In this document: piece by piece, positions 61,735-64,000 of the stretch | Position numbering within the stretch: position 1 is the first letter of the stretch | How the letters are laid out: each line of letters starts with the position of its first letter | Assembly (NCBI GenBank): GCA_037623315.1 | Contig: JBBJJH010000002.1 | Coordinates: 62,001 to 126,000, forward strand | DNA from: Halanaerobiaceae bacterium ANBcell28 | GTDB lineage: Bacteria > Bacillota > Halanaerobiia > Halanaerobiales > DTU029 | Length of the DNA stretch: 64,000 bases | Direction: 5' to 3' | Program-made: the position numbers and the translations under genes | Notes under the pieces: generated by a model | What the model was told of the DNA's origin: nothing | The model's input: only the letters and a program-made list of their open reading frames with translations | Database searches by the model: none

Positions 61735-64000
61735 GTGAAAAGAAAAAATACTTTATTTATATCAGCATTATTTATATTACTATTATCATACTCAGTTCTA
61801 GCTATTGAAATAGACCTGGAGGTTATGGATATAGAATATAACGATTATCTAGAGAGTATTGAATATCAGGTGCGACCTGAAGTAGAACTCATTATCCCTG
61901 CATATAACTATATAGATAGTAATATGAAAAATATTGAGGTCATTGAAGAATTAGAGGGAAGAAAAGCTCTGGGTACAGACGAAAGTGGATTTGTAGAATG
62001 GGAAATAAATGTACCTGAAAATGGTTTATATAATATTGAACTAGAATATTACCCTCTTGAAGGTAGAGGTGGAATTATTGAAAGAGAAATTCATATTAAT
62101 AATGAATTACTTTTTCAAGAAGCTCAGTTTTTAGAGTTTCCAAGAATATGGCATGACGAGTCTGAGTTTCAAGTGGATAATCAAGGTAATCATATTCGCT
62201 CGCCACAGGTAGAAAATCCAAGGTGGCAGACAGCACAATTACGAGATGCTATTGGCTATGTTCGAGAACCATATTCCTTTTATTTTGAAGAAGGAGTAAA
62301 TACAATAAGGTTTTATTCCCGAAGAGAACCTATGGCAATAGGCAATATCAGACTATTTCAATATCAAGAACCACCTGCTTATGAGGAAGTAATAGAATCT
62401 TATCTACAAATGGATTTTCAAGAAACAAGGGATATTCTAATAAAAATAGATGGTCAGGATGCCACATATAGATCAAGTCAAACCCTATATCCAGCCCATG
62501 ACCAGGGAGATCCCACAGTTGAGCCATATCATCCTGCTCAAATAAGACTCAACACTATTGGTGGACATAATTGGGATCAAGCAGGACAGTGGGTTGCCTG
62601 GGAATTTGAAGTTCCTGAATCCGGTCTTTATAAAATTGGTATTAAGGGTAAACAAAATATAAGGAGTGGTACTTTTTCCAATAGGAAATTATATATAAAT
62701 GATCAAATACCTTTTAGAGAATTAGAGGCAGTACGCTTTAATTATTCTAGTTTTTACGATATGGTTGTTCCCTCAGATGAAAATGGTGAAGCATTTTTGG
62801 TTTATCTGGAAGAGGGAACTAATACTATTAAACTTGAGGCTGTTCTAGGTGATTTTGCTGAGATTATATCAAGAACTAATGTAATTCTTTATGAAATCTC
62901 ATCATTATATAGAAGTATTATTATGATCACTACTAGAAATCCTGATAGAATGCGTACTTATAGGTTAGCTGAAAGGATTCCTGGATTGGTTGAGACACTT
63001 CTAGAACAAAGTGCTAGATTAGATGAGCTGGCTAGGGAAATAGAAGTATTTACAGGAGAAAGTGGAGAACATATAGCTGTATTAAGTAATCTTGCTCATC
63101 AATTAAGAAGAATGGCAGAACGACCTGATGAAAGAATACCAAACAATTTAGATGCATTTAGAGATAATATAGGTAATTTAGGCAACTGGATTATGCATAC
63201 TTCAGAACAACCATTGCAAATTGATTATCTGCTAGTTGCTTCTCCTGAAATGGAACTACCTAAAGCATCACCTTCTGTCTTTCAGGTGTTGAGTCATGAG
63301 GCGAGCTCTTTTGTCTATTCATTCTTTTATGATTATACTCAGGTAGGAAATATTTATGAAGGAGATGAAGTAGAACCTCTAAATGTCTGGATAAGTGGTG
63401 GCCGAGACCAGGCACAGACTCTAAAAAATATGATAGAAGATACCTTTACTCCACAGACTGGAATTCCTGTTAATCTGGAATTAATCCAGGAAGGAGTTAT
63501 TTTGCCAGCAACATTGGCTGGTAGAGGTCCTGATGTTGCTTTAAGGGTTTCACCTGCAGTTCCAATTAACTTTTATATAAGGAATGCAATTCTTGATTTA
63601 AGTCAATTTGATGATTTTCCAGAAGTAGCTTCAAGATTTCATCCAAGTGCTTTAGTTCCGTTTCAATTTAGAGATAGTTATTTTGCGTTACCTGAAGAAC
63701 AGTCTTTCCCGGTATTGTTTTATAGAAAGGATATCTTACATGAAAGGGGGCTAACTGTTCCTCAAACATGGGATGAAGTAGTTAGGGTTATTGCTGAGTT
63801 ACAAAAAGATAATATGAATTTTGGCTTACCATATTCTAATATTGTACAACTAGCTGTTGGAGGTATTGGAGAGGGAGCTCCAGGTGCAGGAAGTATAGTT
63901 GCACATGCTGGTGTTACCAATTTCCTAACATTCCTATATCAGAGAGATGCTGAACTTTATCAGCTAGATGGAATTCAAACTAACTTAGAATCAGAAGAAG
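61735..64000 (+). CDS. Large solute-binding protein with N-terminal carbohydrate-binding-like modules (3' end missing)
   Basis: The frame opens with GTG at 61735, six bases after GGAAGGAG, and is still open at the window end (755 codons). A signal peptide (NTLFISALFILLLSYSVLA) is followed by two beta-sandwich modules of the carbohydrate-binding kind. The first has EWEINVPENGLYNIELEYYP, the second QWVAWEFEVPESGLYKIGIK. A helical linker comes next. From about residue 545 a family-1 solute-binding domain begins (NVWISGGRDQAQTLKNMIED, FPVLFYRKDILHERGL). This is a fusion of sugar-binding modules with a binding protein, much longer than the usual 430 residues. It probably presents polysaccharide to the same transporter; the ligand is unknown. 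Confidence 0.82.
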   Translation, partial: MKRKNTLFISALFILLLSYSVLAIEIDLEVMDIEYNDYLESIEYQVRPEVELIIPAYNYIDSNMKNIEVIEELEGRKALGTDESGFVEWEINVPENGLYNIELEYYPLEGRGGIIEREIHINNELLFQEAQFLEFPRIWHDESEFQVDNQGNHIRSPQVENPRWQTAQLRDAIGYVREPYSFYFEEGVNTIRFYSRREPMAIGNIRLFQYQEPPAYEEVIESYLQMDFQETRDILIKIDGQDATYRSSQTLYPAHDQGDPTVEPYHPAQIRLNTIGGHNWDQAGQWVAWEFEVPESGLYKIGIKGKQNIRSGTFSNRKLYINDQIPFRELEAVRFNYSSFYDMVVPSDENGEAFLVYLEEGTNTIKLEAVLGDFAEIISRTNVILYEISSLYRSIIMITTRNPDRMRTYRLAERIPGLVETLLEQSARLDELAREIEVFTGESGEHIAVLSNLAHQLRRMAERPDERIPNNLDAFRDNIGNLGNWIMHTSEQPLQIDYLLVASPEMELPKASPSVFQVLSHEASSFVYSFFYDYTQVGNIYEGDEVEPLNVWISGGRDQAQTLKNMIEDTFTPQTGIPVNLELIQEGVILPATLAGRGPDVALRVSPAVPINFYIRNAILDLSQFDDFPEVASRFHPSALVPFQFRDSYFALPEEQSFPVLFYRKDILHERGLTVPQTWDEVVRVIAELQKDNMNFGLPYSNIVQLAVGGIGEGAPGAGSIVAHAGVTNFLTFLYQRDAELYQLDGIQTNLESEE

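Noticed and set aside
1-64000. CRISPR array, rRNA operon, prophage or integrated plasmid
   Set aside because: No regularly spaced direct repeats, no rRNA sequence, no integrase, terminase or replication genes were seen.

Overview
The window is AT-rich, gene-dense chromosomal DNA of an anaerobic, low-GC Firmicute. Several features point towards Halanaerobiales, although no rRNA is present and this remains an inference: an Rnf-type electron-transfer locus beside a large Mrp/Mbh-type Na+/H+ antiporter locus, Fe-S redox proteins, pyruvate phosphate dikinase, an SLH-domain envelope protein, a TRAP protein and a ytrH-ytrI sporulation pair. Most genes have strong GGAGG-type ribosome binding sites and many overlap by 1-8 bases.

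Bases 1-8.5 kb hold housekeeping and stress genes: a partial DUF362 ferredoxin-like protein, a YfcE phosphodiesterase, YlbF, an Nfu scaffold, YtrH/YtrI, an Fe-S aldo-keto reductase, a dual HD/HD-GYP protein and an ABC exporter. Bases 8.5-10.6 kb form a small accessory island. It has a leucine-rich-repeat gene whose natural start is out of frame across a perfect A-AAA-AAG slippery heptamer, a possible degenerate lysozyme-fold protein and a start-less helix-turn-helix remnant. Similar hairpins, each followed by the same 18-base direct repeat, flank it.

Bases 10.7-25.5 kb are core metabolism: dnaE, a multi-pass membrane protein, threonine ammonia-lyase, a small export protein, then mtrB (TRAP) behind a near-consensus promoter and an accD-accA-pfkA-pyk run, followed by ppdK. 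Haemerythrin and a Gfo/Idh/MocA oxidoreductase follow on the minus strand.

Bases 27.8-42.5 kb are the most interesting part. They encode an Rnf-like complex in the order C, D-G fusion, E, A, with no rnfB. The RnfE-like and RnfA-like subunits contain no cysteine at all, so they cannot ligate the intramembrane [2Fe-2S] cluster known from Rnf/Nqr. The RnfD-G fusion carries four FMN-binding domains with SGAT motifs instead of one. Immediately downstream is an antiporter cluster ordered like the archaeal Mbh ion-pumping module (E-F-G-D4040-MbhE-B-C-D). It has no hydrogenase but has three extra antiporter-like subunits. Together these could link cytosolic NADH or another donor to extracytosolic flavins, next to the machinery that sets the Na+/H+ gradient.

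Bases 42.5-51.3 kb hold a TraB-family membrane protein, a lipoprotein, an IS3-type remnant, tRNA-Leu(CAA), the SLH protein, and a minimal NHEJ locus: ku facing split polymerase and ligase genes, bracketed by two DUF1540 mini-proteins. Bases 51.5-64 kb are a carbohydrate-uptake locus: a signal-less PL14-like lyase, an NHL/TPR/Yip1-type membrane protein, a DUF5696 protein, two sugar ABC permeases and two solute-binding proteins. The second binding protein is very large, carries N-terminal carbohydrate-binding-like modules and runs off the window end.
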